From NCBI GenBank assembly GCA_016703645.1, contig JADJBR010000007.1, forward strand, positions 248,001 to 312,000: a stretch of 64,000 bases of DNA, read 5' to 3'. Below are positions 36,474 to 44,787 of the stretch, one piece after another; position 1 is the stretch's first letter, and every line of letters begins with the position of its first letter. This DNA is from Zoogloea sp. Lineage in GTDB: Bacteria > Pseudomonadota > Gammaproteobacteria > Burkholderiales > Rhodocyclaceae. Under the pieces are notes generated by a model. It was given only the letters and a program-made list of their open reading frames with translations. It was not told the DNA's origin and did not search any database. The position numbers were made by a program, and so were the translations under genes.

Positions 36474-36499
36474 GCTACTTTAATGTAGCTATATCTACA
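36474..36499. promoter_or_regulatory. interlocked inverted repeats, probable ChrB operator
   Basis: GCTAC-tttaat-GTAGC (36474-36489) overlaps TGTAG-ctatat-CTACA (36484-36499). The two inverted repeats share the central GTAG, giving three half-sites at 11-bp (one helical turn) spacing. Located directly before chrB. Confidence 0.6.
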
Positions 36500-36615
36500 A
36501 ATAGATTCTTGGTGCGCACTACAGGGCTGGCAGCAACGGTGACCTGAGCGAGTGCTCTGCGTCGCGTTAGAGTGCCCCGGCAAGCTCGATTGCCGGACTC
36601 CCGCCGACTGTGTAT

Positions 36616-38352
36616 CTAGGCGACAAATTGCAGGCGGGCCAGGCGTGCGTAAAGTCCATCGGCGGCAATCAGGTCGGCATGACTGCCTTGCTGGACGATG
36701 CGCCCCCCGTCCATCACCACGATCCGGTCGGCTTTCTGCACGGTGGCAAGGCGGTGGGCGATGACCACCGTGGTGCGCTGGCGCATCAGGCCATCGAGGG
36801 CCTGCTGGACCATGCGCTCGCTCTCGGCGTCGAGGGCCGAGGTGGCTTCGTCAAGGAGCAGCACCGGCCGGTTGGCGAGGATGGCCCGGGCGATGGCGAT
36901 GCGCTGGCGTTGACCGCCGGACAGGCGCACGCCACGCTCGCCCAGGTCGGTGTCGTAGCCCTGGGGCAGGCCCGCGATGAACTCGTCGGCGAAGGCGGCG
37001 CGGCACGCGGCCTGCACTTCGTCGAAGCTGGCCTCGGGGCGGGCGTAGCGGACGTTGTCGGCCACGCTGGCGGCGAAGATCACCGCCTCCTGGGAGACCA
37101 GTGCGATGTGGCGGCGCAGGGCCAGCGGGTCGGCCTCGGCCAGGGGCACGCCGTCGATGGCGAGCTGGCCGGTCTCCGGGTCATAGAAGCGCAGCAGCAG
37201 CTGGAACACGGTGCTCTTGCCCGACCCGGAAGGGCCCACCAGGGCCACCGTCTCGCCGGGCTGCACCGCCAGGCTGAAGTTGTCGAGGGCGGGGGTGTCT
37301 GGCCGCGAGGGGTAATGAAAACGCACCCCGTCAATGGCGATGGCCCCCCGCGCCGGCATCGGGAAGGGGCGGGGGTTTGCCGGCGCCTGGATGGCCGGTG
37401 CGGTGGCGAGGATCTCCATCAGCCTCTCGGTGGCACCCGCCGCCCGCTGCAGTTCCCCCCACACCTCGGACAGGGCGCCGATGCTGCCGGCCACGATGGC
37501 GGCGTAGAACACGAAGGCCGACAGCTCCCCGGCGCTCAGGCGCCCGGCCAGCACGTCGTGCCCGCCCACCCACAGGATGAAGGCGATGGCGCCAAACACC
37601 AGCAGCAGTACCGCAGCCACCAGCTTTGCCCGGCTGGCGACACGTTGGCGGGCGGTGGCGAAGCTGTCCTCGACGCGCCGTCCGAAGTCCTGCCGGTCTG
37701 CGTCCTCGTGGCCATAGGCCTGGACGATGCGGATCTCGTGGATGGTCTCGTCGATGCGGTTGCCCAGCTCGGCCACCCGATCCTGGCTCTCCCGGGCCAG
37801 CCGGCGCACCTTGCGCCCGAACACCACGATGGGCGTGACCACCAGGGGCACCCCGGCGAGGGTCAGCAGGGTGAGCTTGATGCTGGTGGTGAACAGCATC
37901 ACCAGCCCGCCCACCAGCAGCAGGGCGTTGCGCAGGGCGATGGACAGGCTGGAGCCCACCACGTTTTCGATCTGGGTGGTGTCGGAGGTGAGGCGGGAGA
38001 TCACTTCACCGGTGCGGCCAGCTTCGAACCACGCCGGGGGCAGGGACAGCAGATGGTCGAAGACCCGCCGCCGGATGTCCGCCGTGACCCGCTCTCCCAG
38101 CCAGGACACGTTGTAGAAGCGCAGATAGGTGGCCACGGCGAGCAGCACGATGACGCCGAACATGGCGGCCAGACTGCGATCCAGCCAGGCCGGGTCGCCT
38201 GCGGAGAAGCCCTTGTCGATCACCGTGCGCAGGCCCTGGCCCACCGCCAGCATGGCGCCTGCAGCAAGCACCAGGGCAATGGCGGCAATGATCACCCGCT
38301 GGCGGTAGGGGGCGAGGAGGTGGAGGAGGGCGCGGGCGGGATGAGTAGGCAT
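36616..38352 (-). CDS. MsbA-related ABC exporter (fused permease/ATPase)
   Basis: 578 residues from ATG 38352 (MPTHPARALLHLLAPYRQRV); an upstream in-frame ATG at 38400 has no family sequence. There is a six-helix ABC transmembrane domain (about 20-310) and one ABC domain: Walker A VGPSGSGKST, Q-loop ALVSQEAVIF, signature LSGGQRQRIAIARA and Walker B VLLLDEATSALD. This is the half-transporter form of ABCB exporters related to MsbA. Typical cargo is lipid, drug or glycan. No neighbouring gene hints at the cargo. It is divergent from the MAPEG gene. Confidence 0.9.
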   Translation of the reverse strand: MPTHPARALLHLLAPYRQRVIIAAIALVLAAGAMLAVGQGLRTVIDKGFSAGDPAWLDRSLAAMFGVIVLLAVATYLRFYNVSWLGERVTADIRRRVFDHLLSLPPAWFEAGRTGEVISRLTSDTTQIENVVGSSLSIALRNALLLVGGLVMLFTTSIKLTLLTLAGVPLVVTPIVVFGRKVRRLARESQDRVAELGNRIDETIHEIRIVQAYGHEDADRQDFGRRVEDSFATARQRVASRAKLVAAVLLLVFGAIAFILWVGGHDVLAGRLSAGELSAFVFYAAIVAGSIGALSEVWGELQRAAGATERLMEILATAPAIQAPANPRPFPMPARGAIAIDGVRFHYPSRPDTPALDNFSLAVQPGETVALVGPSGSGKSTVFQLLLRFYDPETGQLAIDGVPLAEADPLALRRHIALVSQEAVIFAASVADNVRYARPEASFDEVQAACRAAFADEFIAGLPQGYDTDLGERGVRLSGGQRQRIAIARAILANRPVLLLDEATSALDAESERMVQQALDGLMRQRTTVVIAHRLATVQKADRIVVMDGGRIVQQGSHADLIAADGLYARLARLQFVA

Positions 38353-38414
38353 GGGCGGGGCGGGGGCGGGAGGAGGATGGATTTTATGTGCAATGCACAA
38401 ATGGCCGGTAAGCT

Positions 38415-38849
38415 ATGGAGCTTCAAAACATCAACACGTTCGCTGACATGCTGTCTTCTTCGCCATTGACGGCAGGGGTCACCCTGCTGATTGTCCTGCT
38501 GATGTTCGGAACCACGTTTGCCGTGGGCAAGGGGCGCCACAAGTATGGCGTCCAGGCACCTGCCGTGACAGGCCATCCAGTGTTCGAGCGGCTTTACCGG
38601 GTGCAGATGAACACCCTGGAATGGGCCGTGATGACGCTGCCCTGCCTGTGGATTGCCGCCGCCTATGTGAGCGATGCCGTGGCCTCGGGCCTGGGTGTGG
38701 TGTGGTGGCTGGGCCGTATCGCCTACGCCCTGGCCTACGCCGCCGATCCGGCCAGGCGTGCCCGGGGCTTCACGGTGGGGGCGCTGGCCTTTGGCGCCCT
38801 GGGGCTGGTGGCCGGTGGCGGCGTGATCCGACAGCTGATTGGAGTATGA
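38415..38849 (+). CDS. MAPEG-family membrane protein
   Basis: 144 residues with four membrane helices. The family signature is in ERLYRVQMNTLEWAVMTLPCLW (E-R-x-x-R-x-Q-x-N-x-x-E). MAPEG members are glutathione-dependent membrane enzymes (microsomal GST type) or related proteins; the bacterial role is mostly unknown. The last codon overlaps an ATG 6 bp upstream of the preferred start of the next gene, so the two genes form a short operon. Confidence 0.9.
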   Translation: MELQNINTFADMLSSSPLTAGVTLLIVLLMFGTTFAVGKGRHKYGVQAPAVTGHPVFERLYRVQMNTLEWAVMTLPCLWIAAAYVSDAVASGLGVVWWLGRIAYALAYAADPARRARGFTVGALAFGALGLVAGGGVIRQLIGV

Positions 38850-38851
38850 GC

Positions 38852-39898
38852 ATGAAACGAATTTCCTGCGCGGCGCTGCTCCTGGTTGGATGCGCGCTCT
38901 CGGCCCATGCGGCTCCCCCGCTACCGGCCATGGGGGCTAGGGGTGATGCCGTCACCGTGTCGGGGATCTCCTCGGGCGGCTATATGGCGGTGCAGTTCCA
39001 GGTGGCCTTTTCCAGCCTGGTCAAGGGTGCCGGCGTGCTTGCGGCAGGCCCCTACGACTGCGCCGAGGGCAGCACCTGGCGCGCCCTCAACAACTGCATG
39101 GCCCCCAAGAGCTGGGCGCTGCCACCGACACCCGACGCCATCAAGTCGCGCATGGAGTCCCGTGCCCGCCTGGATCTGATCGACCCGCCCGCTGGCCTTG
39201 CGGACGACAAGGTGTGGGTGCTGACGGGCAGCGCGGACCACACGGTGGAACGCCCCGTGGTGGATGCGCTGGTGGCTTTCTATCGTCAGTGGATGCCGGC
39301 CGGTTCGATCCGGCTGGTGCCCCTGCCGGATGCGGGCCACGCCATGATCTCGGTGTCCGATACGCGGCCCAATGCCTGCGACACTTCCGAGCCGCCCTTC
39401 ATCAACCGCTGCGGTGACTTCGATGCGCCGGGGGAACTGCTCGGCCACCTGCTCGGCCCCCTGAAGCCCAAGTCCACGGGGCGTCCTGAGTCCCTGGTGG
39501 CCTTCGACCAGCGGCCCTTCATTGCCGGCCGGCCCGTGGACATCAGCATGGCGGAGCAGGGCTTCGCCTATATTCCGGCGGCCTGCCGCTCCGGGGGGTG
39601 CCAGGTGCATGTGGCCTTCCATGGCTGCCGCCAGGGTGAAGACCAGGTGGGGCGCCGCTTCGTGGAGGGGGCCGGCTACAACGCCTGGGCGGAGAGCAAC
39701 CGGCTGGTGGTGCTCTATCCCCAGACGGTGGCCCGCAGCGGGGCCGCTGCGGGCTCCCTGCGCTGGGTGTACAACCCGAAGGGGTGCTGGGACTGGTGGG
39801 GCTATGCGTCCCTTGATTACGCCACCCGCAACGGGCCGCAGATGGCGGCGGTGCGCAAGATGGTGGCCCGTCTGGCCGAAGCGCGGGGGCGCTTGTGA
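38852..39898 (+). CDS. PHB depolymerase-like secreted esterase (PhaZd-like)
   Basis: Start at ATG 38852 (GGAG seven bases upstream); an ATG at 38846 is also possible. A signal-like segment (RISCAALLLVGCALSAHA) begins the 348-residue protein. The lipase box is GISSG in TVSGISSGGYMAVQFQ. VWVLTGSADHTV supplies the Asp region, PDAGHAM the His region, and VHVAFHGCRQGEDQVG is typical of the extracellular-type PHB depolymerase catalytic domain. No substrate-binding domain is attached, as in PhaZd-type enzymes. It may hydrolyse short polyhydroxyalkanoates or related esters. The leader could also be a lipoprotein-like signal (LLVGC). Confidence 0.8.
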   Translation: MKRISCAALLLVGCALSAHAAPPLPAMGARGDAVTVSGISSGGYMAVQFQVAFSSLVKGAGVLAAGPYDCAEGSTWRALNNCMAPKSWALPPTPDAIKSRMESRARLDLIDPPAGLADDKVWVLTGSADHTVERPVVDALVAFYRQWMPAGSIRLVPLPDAGHAMISVSDTRPNACDTSEPPFINRCGDFDAPGELLGHLLGPLKPKSTGRPESLVAFDQRPFIAGRPVDISMAEQGFAYIPAACRSGGCQVHVAFHGCRQGEDQVGRRFVEGAGYNAWAESNRLVVLYPQTVARSGAAAGSLRWVYNPKGCWDWWGYASLDYATRNGPQMAAVRKMVARLAEARGRL

Positions 39899-39951
39899 GC
39901 TGATCTGCCGCGCGGCCCGCTGCCGCCTCCCGCCCTGAGACCGGCGTCGTC

Positions 39952-40728
39952 CTACTTCTCGACGAAGGCGCGCTCGATCACATAGTCGCCGGGGGCGCCG
40001 ATGTGCGGGGAGATCTTGAAGCCGCGGGCGTCGAGCATCTTGCAGCAGTCGTCGAGCATGGCCGGGCTGCCGCAGATCATGGCCCGGTCCAGGGCCGGGT
40101 CGAGGGGCGGCAGGCCGGTGTCCTCGAAGAACTTGCCGGTGGTGATCAGGTCGGTGACGCGGCCCTGGTTGCGGAACTCCTCGCGGGTCACCGTGGGGTA
40201 ATACACCAGCTTGTCGCGGACCTCCTCGCCGAAGAACTCGTTCTGGGGCAGGTAGTCTTCGATGAACTCGCTGTAGGCCAGCTCGGACACATAGCGCACG
40301 CCGTGGAGCAACACCACCTTGTCGAAGCGCTCGTAGGTTTCCGGGTCCTGGATCACGCTCATGAAGGGGGCCAGGCCGGTGCCGGTGGAGAACAGGTAGA
40401 GGTTGCGGCCGGGCAGCAGATCGTGGAGCACCAGGGTGCCGGTGGGCTTCTTGCTCACCACGATGGGGTCGCCGGGCTGCAGGTGCTGCAAGCGCGAGGT
40501 CAGGGGGCCGTTGGGCACCTTGATGCTGAAGAACTCCAGGTGCTCTTCGTAGTTGGGGCTGGCGATGCTGTAGGCGCGGGTCAGGGGCTTGCCTTCCACC
40601 TCCAGGCCGATCATCACGAACTGGCCGTTCTCGAAACGCAGGCCGGCGTCGCGGGTGACCTTGAAGCTGAAGAGGGAATCGTTCCAGTGACGGACGGACA
40701 GAACGGTCTGGGTACTCAGTTTGCTCAT
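39952..40728 (-). CDS. fpr: ferredoxin-NADP+ reductase
   Basis: 258 residues from ATG 40728. The FAD domain has RAYSIASPNY (RxYS motif) and GPLTSRLQHL. The NADP domain has FSTGTGLAPFMSVIQ (GTGLAPF), LLHGVR, and the C-terminal CGSPAML and PGDYVIERAFVEK. This is the bacterial Fpr class, which exchanges electrons between NADPH and ferredoxin/flavodoxin and supports redox-stress defence. It is divergent from a LysR-type gene, as in Pseudomonas where FinR regulates fpr, so oxidative-stress control is likely. Confidence 0.95.
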   Translation of the reverse strand: MSKLSTQTVLSVRHWNDSLFSFKVTRDAGLRFENGQFVMIGLEVEGKPLTRAYSIASPNYEEHLEFFSIKVPNGPLTSRLQHLQPGDPIVVSKKPTGTLVLHDLLPGRNLYLFSTGTGLAPFMSVIQDPETYERFDKVVLLHGVRYVSELAYSEFIEDYLPQNEFFGEEVRDKLVYYPTVTREEFRNQGRVTDLITTGKFFEDTGLPPLDPALDRAMICGSPAMLDDCCKMLDARGFKISPHIGAPGDYVIERAFVEK

Positions 40729-40827
40729 GACAGGGCCTGCTCGGGTTGGCGTTGATGTGCCCATTCTAGTCAGTGCCATAAATCTGTAAAATGGATTGTA
40801 TTGATATATATATTCTATTTTGTAGAT

Positions 40828-41754
40828 ATGAAGTACACCCTCCGCCAGCTTGAGATCTTTCTCGCCGTGGCCCGCCACGAAAGCGTGTCCCGTGCCGCAG
40901 AGGAGCTGTCCCTGTCCCAGTCGGCCACGAGCACGGCCCTGGGCGAACTGGAGCGGCAGTTCGACACCCAGCTTTTCGACCGCATCGGCAAGGCCCTGCG
41001 CCTGAACGAACTGGGCCAGGTGGTGCAGCCCCACGCGGTGCAGCTCATCGAGCACGCCCGGGAGATCGAAGCCCTGCTGGCCCGGCAGACCGACTTTGGC
41101 CCCCTCCAGATCGGCGCCACCCTGACGGTCGGCAATTACCTGGCGACCCTGATCGCCGCCGATTTCCTGCGCCATCACCCGAGCGCCCGGGTGAAGCTGA
41201 CGGTCCATAACTCGGCCACCATCGTCCATCAGCTGACCCGCTATGAACTTGACCTGGGGTTGATCGAGGGGAGCTGCCGCCATCCCGATCTGATCGTCGA
41301 GCCCTGGGTGGAGGACGAACTGGTGGTGTTCTGCGCACCAGGGCACGCCATGGCCCATGGCCGCCCGGTGGACATGGATGAGCTGGCCGGGCAGGACTGG
41401 ATCCTGCGGGAGATCGGCTCGGGCACCCGCGAGACCTTCGATCAGGCCCTGCGGCATTTCTCGGGGGAGGTGAAGGTACGCCTGGAGCTCGAGCACACGG
41501 AGGCCATCAAGCGCACCGTGGAGAGCGGGCTGGGCATTGGCTGCATCTCGCGACTGGCCCTGCGCGACGCCTTTCGCCGGGGCAGCCTGGTGCCCATCGA
41601 GACGCCGCAGCTCGATCTGCGCCGCCAGTTCCAGTTCGTGACCCACAAGCGCAAGTACGTGACCGCCGGCATGCGCGAGTTCATCGCCCTGTGCCGGCAG
41701 ATGACGGCCGGGGTGGCGCGCAGCGATCTGATCGATCTGCCCTACGTTCCCTGA
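40828..41754 (+). CDS. LysR-type regulator, probable activator of fpr (FinR-like)
   Basis: 308 residues from ATG 40828 (MKYTLRQLEIFLAVARHESV); a preceding in-frame ATG at 40801 lies in the AT-rich promoter. The LysR HTH occupies about residues 2-60 (SRAAEELSLSQSATSTALGELERQF). The periplasmic-binding-like effector domain follows (LQIGATLTVGNYLATLIAADF, VFCAPGHAMA). Divergence from fpr with a 99-bp AT-rich intergenic region (ATTGATATATATATTC) is the classic LysR arrangement and matches FinR of pseudomonads. The effector and the identity of the gene as finR are inferred. Confidence 0.88.
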   Translation: MKYTLRQLEIFLAVARHESVSRAAEELSLSQSATSTALGELERQFDTQLFDRIGKALRLNELGQVVQPHAVQLIEHAREIEALLARQTDFGPLQIGATLTVGNYLATLIAADFLRHHPSARVKLTVHNSATIVHQLTRYELDLGLIEGSCRHPDLIVEPWVEDELVVFCAPGHAMAHGRPVDMDELAGQDWILREIGSGTRETFDQALRHFSGEVKVRLELEHTEAIKRTVESGLGIGCISRLALRDAFRRGSLVPIETPQLDLRRQFQFVTHKRKYVTAGMREFIALCRQMTAGVARSDLIDLPYVP

Positions 41755-41800
41755 GCGTTCAGCCCCTGTGGGAAAGTCCCCGGCAATTCACACAGAGCGT

Positions 41801-42149
41801 GGGCAAGCCTGTGGACAAGGTGTGGGGGGCGCTGTCATGTGCCGGACACATAAGGTATTTTTGCCTTTGCCTAAAAATAGAGCAATCCTGTTGATCTCGC
41901 GGCTTGAATAGTTTTTATCTATACACACAAAACCGGGGATAAGCTGTGGACAAGCTGTGTGGCGGTGCAGCAGAGCCTTGATACAAAAGAAGAAAGATGC
42001 GCTGCCTCAAAATGGGGCAGTGCGTGTCCACGCTGGTGCAGTGATGTTTTATCCCCGGCCGGGGTGGGCAAGGGTGTGGACAAACTGTGGGGTCGGGCAG
42101 CAAGGCCTTCACGCGTAAGGGTTTTGTGCTGTTGCCTAAAAAGTAGGCA
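41801..42149. repeat. three diverged tandem units with DnaA-box-like nonamers and hairpins
   Basis: The 475-bp gap 41755-42229 has no gene. It holds three units spaced 135 and 130 bp. Each starts with the motif TGTGGACAANNTGTGKGG (at 41810, 41945, 42075). Exactly 58 bp after that start comes a 17-nt hairpin beginning TGCC: TGCCTAAAAATAGAGCA (41868), TGCCTCAAAATGGGGCA (42003), TGCCTAAAAAGTAGGCA (42133). The hairpin stems change by near-compensatory substitutions. TGTGGACAA is one base away from a complementary DnaA box (TTATCCACA). Known function: none recognised. Confidence 0.7.
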
Positions 42150-42229
42150 GTGGCGGGAACCGGCCGTCGGGGCCGGCCTGGGCCGCCTTTGTTAGAATCC
42201 CTGCCACTCTCGCTTTTCCGGCTGCTCCC

Positions 42230-44014
42230 ATGACTGCTCCCGTCCGCTACACCATCCAGGCTGTCCATCCCGCCGCGCATCTGTTTGAAGTCGGCCTGCA
42301 GCTCGACGATCCGGATCCGGCCGGGCAGGTATTCACCCTGCCGGCGTGGATTCCCGGCAGTTACATGATTCGGGAGTTCGCCAGGAACATTGTCAGCCTG
42401 TCGGCCAGGGCCGGCCGGCAGGAGCTGGAGGTCACGCGACCCGACAAGCACACCTGGCAACTGCCGGCCGGTATCCAGGGCCCGGTCAGCCTGAGCTACA
42501 CCGTGTACGCTTGGGATCTGTCGGTGCGCACGGCCCATCTCGACCAGACCCACGGTTTCTTCAACGGCACCAGCGTCTTTCTGTGTGCCCGGGGCCATGA
42601 GGGGCGGGCTCACCTGGTGGACATCCGCCCACCGGTGGGCATGGAGGACGCGGGCTGGCGGGTGGCCACCAGCCTGCCCGAGGCCGAGGGCGAAAAGGGG
42701 GCTGCCGAGCGCTACGGTTTCGGCCTCTACCGGGCGCCGGACTACGACGCCCTGATCGACCATCCAGTGGAGATGGGGCGCTTCAGCCTGGCCGAGTTCG
42801 ACGCCTGCGGGGTGCCCCATGCGGTAGCCATCACCGGCCGCCACGACTGCGACCTGGGCCGCCTGGTGGAGGATCTGAAGCCCATCTGCGAGGCGCAGAT
42901 CCGCCTGTTTGGCGAGCCCGCGCCGATGGATCGCTATGTCTTCCTGGTCATGGCGGTGGGGGATGGCTACGGGGGGCTCGAACACCGTGCCTCCACGGCC
43001 CTGCTGTGCAGCCGGGCCGATCTCCCCCATGTGGGCCTGGATGCGCCGAGTGAGGGCTATCGCCAGTTCCTGGGCCTGTGCAGCCATGAGTACTTCCACA
43101 CCTGGAACGTCAAGCGCATCAAGCCGGCGGCCTTCGTGCCCTACGATCTGTCCCGGGAGAACTACACCCACCTGCTGTGGGCCTTCGAAGGCTTCACGTC
43201 CTACTACGATGATCTGATGCTGGTGCGTAGCGGGCGAATCAGCGTGGCTGACTACCTGGGCTTGCTCGGCAAGACCCTTACCCAGGTGCACAAGGGCAGC
43301 GGCCGTCGCAAGCAGAGCGTGGCCGAGTCGTCCTTCGATGCGTGGACCAAGTATTACCGTCAGGACGAGAACAGCCCCAACGCCATTGTCAGCTACTACA
43401 CCAAGGGTTCCCTGGTGGCCTTGCTCCTTGATCTGCGCCTGCGCGTGGAGAGCGGGGGCGGCCGCAGTCTCGACGACCTGATGCGTGTCCTGTGGCAGCG
43501 CCATGGCCAGACCGGAGTGGGGGTGGCCGAGGACGGCCTGTTTGCGCTGGCGGCGGAGATCGGTGGCGCGGAGACCGGCCGTTGGCTGCAGGCCCTGGTG
43601 GAGGGCACCGATGAACTGCCCCTCGAAGCCTGGCTCAAGCGGGTGGACGTGAGCCTGATCTGGGAGGCGGCGACAACGGCGCCCGGCCTTGGCGTGCGCA
43701 CGGCGGCCGATGGCGATGCGGTGCGCCTGGCCAATGTCTTCGATGGCGGGGCGGCCCAGGCGGCCGGCCTGTCGGCGGGGGATGTGCTGGTGGCCCTGGA
43801 TGGCCTGAAGGTGAATGCGGGCAATCTGGACAAGCTGCTGGCCCGCCGCCTGCCGGGCGAGGAGGTGGAGATCCACGCCTTCCGCCGGGACGAGCTGATG
43901 CACTTCGCGGTGAGCCTGCAGGAGGCGCCCCGGGATACGGCCAAGTTGAGCCTGGTGGAGGAGGGGGGCAGCCCCGCGCACGGGGCGCTCAGGGAGGCCT
44001 GGCTGGGGGGCTGA
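42230..44014 (+). CDS. M61 glycyl aminopeptidase-like protease with PDZ domain
   Basis: 594 residues. The N-terminal beta domain (RYTIQAVHPAAHLFEVGLQL, PAWIPGSYMIREFARNI) is characteristic of the M61 family. The zinc site is HEYFH (HExxH) in CSHEYFHTWNVKRIKP, with YGGLEHRAST upstream and a Glu ligand in LLWAFEGFTSYYDDL. A PDZ domain follows (about 490-560, VFDGGAAQAAGLSAGDVLVALDG). M61 members remove N-terminal Gly or Ala. No signal peptide is seen, so it is probably cytoplasmic. The ATG at 42230 fits the family start. Confidence 0.9.
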   Translation: MTAPVRYTIQAVHPAAHLFEVGLQLDDPDPAGQVFTLPAWIPGSYMIREFARNIVSLSARAGRQELEVTRPDKHTWQLPAGIQGPVSLSYTVYAWDLSVRTAHLDQTHGFFNGTSVFLCARGHEGRAHLVDIRPPVGMEDAGWRVATSLPEAEGEKGAAERYGFGLYRAPDYDALIDHPVEMGRFSLAEFDACGVPHAVAITGRHDCDLGRLVEDLKPICEAQIRLFGEPAPMDRYVFLVMAVGDGYGGLEHRASTALLCSRADLPHVGLDAPSEGYRQFLGLCSHEYFHTWNVKRIKPAAFVPYDLSRENYTHLLWAFEGFTSYYDDLMLVRSGRISVADYLGLLGKTLTQVHKGSGRRKQSVAESSFDAWTKYYRQDENSPNAIVSYYTKGSLVALLLDLRLRVESGGGRSLDDLMRVLWQRHGQTGVGVAEDGLFALAAEIGGAETGRWLQALVEGTDELPLEAWLKRVDVSLIWEAATTAPGLGVRTAADGDAVRLANVFDGGAAQAAGLSAGDVLVALDGLKVNAGNLDKLLARRLPGEEVEIHAFRRDELMHFAVSLQEAPRDTAKLSLVEEGGSPAHGALREAWLGG

Positions 44015-44067
44015 AGCGCTGTAAGGGTGGCCCCCATACTCCGTGGCTGCGCCTGGGGCGCGGCAAC

Positions 44068-44763
44068 TCAGAGAAAGCGGTCGGGGGTCAGGCGCAGGCC
44101 GAAGGAAAACCAGCGGTTGTCGGTGGAGCCGTTCAGTTCGCGCCCGAAGGTGGCGTCCACCTGGACGCGCTCCGGCACGATGGCGAAGCGGGCGCCAGCC
44201 TGCCAGAAGGGGCCGCTGCGGTTGTCGCCGAAGGCTTCGGCAATGGCCGTGAGGCGTTGGCTCACGTGAAACTCCCCGCCCACCCCCCAGGTGAGGCGGT
44301 GGTCGCCAGTGGCCTTGTCCTTCAGCCAGCCCAGGTTGTGATGAAGCACCACCTTGTCGTCGGCGAAGGAGAAGGAGATCGGCACATAGACAAAGGTGTT
44401 GCCGAGCAGGTTGGGGCCGGGGTTGATGTCCGGATGCTGCACGCTGCCGGCGGCGAGGCCCCAGCCCCAGCCGTTGGTCTCCAGGGGGCGGAAGAGCGTC
44501 TTGAACTGGAACATGTAGTCCCGGGTGGCGTTCTCGCCGCTGTTCTTGGCGCGTCCGCCGCCAAAGGTGAATTCCAGATTGCCCCACGGGTTGCAGGCCG
44601 GCAGGGCCCACACTTCACGGCTTTCCGGATAGACCCGCATCCAGCTTTCGAGCTGGCAACTGCCGGCCGTGGTCATGCGGGCATCGTCGGTCACGAAGGG
44701 GCGGGCAGCCAGGGCGGGCAGGGCAAGGGCCTGGAGCAGCGCAAGCAGGGCGAGTCTGTTCAT
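44068..44763 (-). CDS. hypothetical outer-membrane barrel-like protein
   Basis: 231 residues with a signal peptide (NRLALLALLQALALPALA) and then RPFVTDDARMTTAGSCQLESW. The rest alternates hydrophobic and polar residues as in a beta-barrel (NLEFTFGGGR, DYMFQFKTLFRP, TWGVGGEFHVSQRLTAIAEA) and ends in RWFSFGLRLTPDRFL, a barrel-type final strand. Two cysteines are present near the N-terminus. I do not recognise a named family. It is on the same strand as, and 24 bp downstream of, the MATE pump gene, so it may share its transcript. Confidence 0.75.
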   Translation of the reverse strand: MNRLALLALLQALALPALAARPFVTDDARMTTAGSCQLESWMRVYPESREVWALPACNPWGNLEFTFGGGRAKNSGENATRDYMFQFKTLFRPLETNGWGWGLAAGSVQHPDINPGPNLLGNTFVYVPISFSFADDKVVLHHNLGWLKDKATGDHRLTWGVGGEFHVSQRLTAIAEAFGDNRSGPFWQAGARFAIVPERVQVDATFGRELNGSTDNRWFSFGLRLTPDRFL

Positions 44764-44787
44764 GATGCGGATTCTGGCAGCGGCGTG

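Noticed and set aside
41801-42149. CRISPR array
   Set aside because: Units are about 130 bp, diverged, only three, and there are no cas genes in the window.
41755-42229. Chromosomal replication origin
   Set aside because: The nonamers are TGTGGACAA rather than the strict box, no AT-rich unwinding region with phased 13-mers is seen, and dnaA/dnaN/gidA are absent nearby.
41915-44611. 898-codon minus-strand open frame
   Set aside because: It covers the M61 peptidase gene on the other strand and part of the barrel-like gene in a wrong frame; no recognisable domain.
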